The notes under the pieces were generated by a model, which was given only the letters and a program-made list of their open reading frames with translations, was not told the origin of the DNA and did not search any database. The translations under genes were made by a program, and so were the position numbers. Below are positions 12,972-14,660 of a DNA stretch of 14,660 nucleotides, piece by piece; position 1 is the stretch's first letter, and each line of letters begins with the position of its first letter. Source of the stretch: an uncultured Allobaculum sp. (GTDB taxonomy: Bacteria > Bacillota_I > Bacilli_A > Erysipelotrichales > Erysipelotrichaceae); NCBI GenBank assembly GCA_910579655.1, contig CAJTVE010000068.1, positions 1 to 14,660 on the forward strand, in the 5' to 3' direction.

Positions 12972-13874
12972 TTAGAGTAAATCAACTGAAGTAGCCCATG
13001 GAACCGGAACAAATGGTTTGTAACCAGAACCGAGGATACCGAATGCACCAGCAACGATACCGATCACCAGCAAAAGGAGGATACATTTGATCGGAGTCCA
13101 GCCTTTTTTGAGCAGGAAGTACATCAGCAAAGTCAGCAGTAAAGGAAGCAGGCAAGGCAGAATCTGGTTGAGGTATTCCTGAAGAACAATTGGTTTTTCA
13201 CCATTGGCGAATACCATACCTGTTGTCGTTCCACCGCCATAGTTTGCAGTTAAAGCACCAACAATGAAGACACCGAGGATGGAAGCAGCGCGGGTGAATT
13301 CTTTCGCGTTTGCAGTCATCATCCGAACAGCATCAAGACCGATGTTGTAAGACCAGTACATCAAAACATAACGAAGAACCATTTCAATTCCGAATGCAAG
13401 AACAAAGTACAGAATTGGTCCCATCATGTTTTCGCTCATTGCCATACCGCAAGTCATACCTGCGATGATTGGAATCAGTGTAAACCAGAACAGAGCGTCA
13501 CCAATACCGCCAAGAGGAGCGGCTGTAGAAATACGAACGGCACGGATTGTCTGGATATCCATTTTGTTCTGTTCCATGGAAAGAACAAGACCCATAACAA
13601 ACGTTACGATAAATGGATGGGTGTTGATAAAGTCAAGGTTCTGGCACATGGACATGGCCAAATCTTCTTTGTTTTTATGAACAGCTTTCAGACCAGGAAG
13701 CATAGCCCAAAGCCAGCCGATCGCCTGCATACGTTCATAGTTGAAGCAGATCTGAAGGTTACAGGAGCGCCAGATCATTTTATTCAGAGTTGCTTTGTCA
13801 ACTCTTGGAGCTGGCGTCAAATCTGTATAATACTGCAGATCCTGGAGGTTGAGTTCACTACCTTTAGATGCCAT
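12972..13874 (-). CDS. PTS system mannose/fructose/sorbose/N-acetylgalactosamine family, IID component
   Basis: The 300-residue membrane protein partners EIIC to form the sugar channel of a mannose-family phosphotransferase system. The N-terminal soluble part shows SCNLQICFNYERMQAIGW (37-54), typical of EIID, and the family signature PLGGIGDALFW lies near residue 120. Hydrophobic segments follow (about 123-145, 150-170, 190-215, 240-258, 262-285). The ATG has AGGAG about 9 nt upstream and overlaps the end of EIIC by 11 bp, as expected for co-translated subunits. The transported sugar is not determined; the EIIC partner resembles the N-acetylgalactosamine branch. Intact itself, but its operon is broken upstream, so expression and function are in doubt. 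Confidence 0.93.
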   Translation of the reverse strand: MASKGSELNLQDLQYYTDLTPAPRVDKATLNKMIWRSCNLQICFNYERMQAIGWLWAMLPGLKAVHKNKEDLAMSMCQNLDFINTHPFIVTFVMGLVLSMEQNKMDIQTIRAVRISTAAPLGGIGDALFWFTLIPIIAGMTCGMAMSENMMGPILYFVLAFGIEMVLRYVLMYWSYNIGLDAVRMMTANAKEFTRAASILGVFIVGALTANYGGGTTTGMVFANGEKPIVLQEYLNQILPCLLPLLLTLLMYFLLKKGWTPIKCILLLLVIGIVAGAFGILGSGYKPFVPVPWATSVDLL

Positions 13875-14586
13875 CCGAGAAATCTCCTAACCCTGCATTT
13901 GCAGCAGCTTCTTTAATATTCACAGAAGTGAAGTAGTTGCTTAAAGCTACGCCAATACCGATGAAAGCAACGATAACCAGAGTAGCTGCAGATAAAGCTT
14001 CGATATTTCCGACGATCAGAGCCATTGCAAATCCAGAAAGGAAGTAGCCCCACATATCATTGGAAAGCATGATTTTTAACAGAACACCAAATCCGACGAA
14101 ACGCATCATGCCGCCGGCAACACCAAGTCCGGACATGAACCAGGCTGCCTTTGTGGATAAAGCTTCCATGGCTGGCTGAATACTTTCACCTGCAAAGTAA
14201 GCGAGGATCGCGATGACGGCGAACAGACCGCCAAGCAGAATAACATCAGTCAGAATTGCTTTGCTCACGCCGCTTGTTTCCCCTTTGGAGCAGGTTTCAT
14301 CGCACCAGGAGTTGAAGGAAGAAGCAATCGTGAACACGATTGTTACAACGTAAGTACCAAATACAGAGAAGATAATCGCAGCGCCTAAAGCCTGTTCGAC
14401 TTCCATCCCGGCTTTTACTGCGAATACCATGGCAACAACTTCGCCAATTACTACGTTGGCTGGCTGTGCACCGCCGACTGGCATGGAACCAATCATCATC
14501 AGTTCGTAAGTACCACCCAAAACAAGACCTGTATTTACGTCGCCTAAAATTGCACCGATAATCGGGCAAGCACAGATCGGACGATG
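13864..14586 (-). pseudogene. PTS mannose/GalNAc-family IIC component, 5' end missing
   Basis: The frame is clearly EIIC. It reads HRP (first three codons, 14586-14578) then IIGAILGDVNTGLVLGG, TYELMMIGSMPVGGAQPANV and several hydrophobic helices up to the stop overlapping EIID. GGAQPANVVIG recalls the GAQPPNVIIG of AgaC/AgaW (N-acetylgalactosamine) proteins. In the family, HRP lies about 30 residues from the N-terminus, after a first membrane segment. Here a TAA stands immediately before it (14589-14587), and the DNA beyond does not encode an EIIC start in any frame. The first ATG in frame lies within ELMM. About 240 residues remain. The likely cause is insertion of an element at about 14587; a truncated, internally started product is improbable to work. 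The family assignment is firm; pseudogene status is inferred. Confidence 0.8.
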
Positions 14587-14660
14587 TTACTGTTCACACC
14601 CTATTAAAAAGACACGACGAAAAGACAAGTTTGCTCATCATTTTACAAGCTTGTCTTTTT
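14587..14660. mobile_element. Possible end of an insertion element interrupting EIIC
   Basis: EIIC similarity ends abruptly at 14586. The following 74 bases start TTACTGTTCACACCC, contain AAAAAGACA-type words twice, and end in a hairpin (14620-14659). The pattern (sharp loss of a conserved gene, end-like sequence, then a terminator-like hairpin) suits an insertion-sequence edge, whose transposase would lie to the right of the window. I cannot name the family. A rearrangement junction is the alternative. Confidence 0.4.
14620..14659. repeat. Hairpin at the right window edge
   Basis: AAAAGACAAG (14620-14629) and CTTGTCTTTT (14650-14659) are perfect 10-bp arms around a 20-nt loop, followed by a further T. 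It could act as an intrinsic terminator, possibly for a transposase gene, or be part of the terminal structure of an element. Confidence 0.6.

Noticed and set aside
14297..14569. 90-codon minus-strand ORF at the right edge
   Set aside because: Out-of-frame shadow of EIIC; composition rich in R, C, W is not that of a membrane subunit.

Overview
The window reads as chromosome of a low-to-medium GC Gram-positive bacterium (Bacillota; an Erysipelotrichia-like or related gut Firmicute is my guess, not shown by the sequence). Pointers are Spx, the Asp23/YloU + FakA/YloV pair, a MurG-MurB-DivIB run, a class B sortase, purine-rich Shine-Dalgarno (SD) sites and mannose-family PTS genes. Every well-supported gene is on the minus strand. 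No tRNA, rRNA or CRISPR array is visible.

Layout, left to right. 146-1045: ROK-family sugar kinase with an altered zinc/substrate motif, preceded by a promoter and several CcpA/LacI-type operator-like palindromes (AAAGCGCT cores). 1435-2166: DUF5131 protein with a four-cysteine N-terminal motif. 2552-2986: Spx/ArsC-family regulator. 3296-5301: asp23-like gene and fakA in one operon, with a long leader holding three small inverted repeats. 6054-9249: murG-murB-divIB, tightly packed, making lipid II, its precursor UDP-MurNAc and a divisome protein. 9916-10734: class B sortase. 11055-11771: NagB. 11992-12726: GNAT acetyltransferase. 12972-14586: EIID and a 5'-truncated EIIC of a mannose/GalNAc-family PTS. 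At the right edge EIIC stops matching its family abruptly; what follows looks like the end of an inserted element.

The genes form several short transcription units separated by good intrinsic terminators (2474-2509, 3134-3160, 5972-6003, 9745-9778, 10966-10995, 12938-12959). Two themes link them: cell envelope (MurG, MurB, DivIB, sortase, and FakA for phospholipid supply) and amino-sugar/carbon use (ROK kinase, NagB, PTS). Most genes have a recognisable SD; the sortase and the acetyltransferase do not, and both have a -10-like hexamer six bases before the ATG, suggesting leaderless transcripts.

I see no strong candidate for a wholly new multi-gene system. The most useful oddities are the interrupted EIIC, the non-canonical ROK kinase, the structured asp23-fakA leader, the two possible leaderless genes and the repeat-bearing tail of DivIB.
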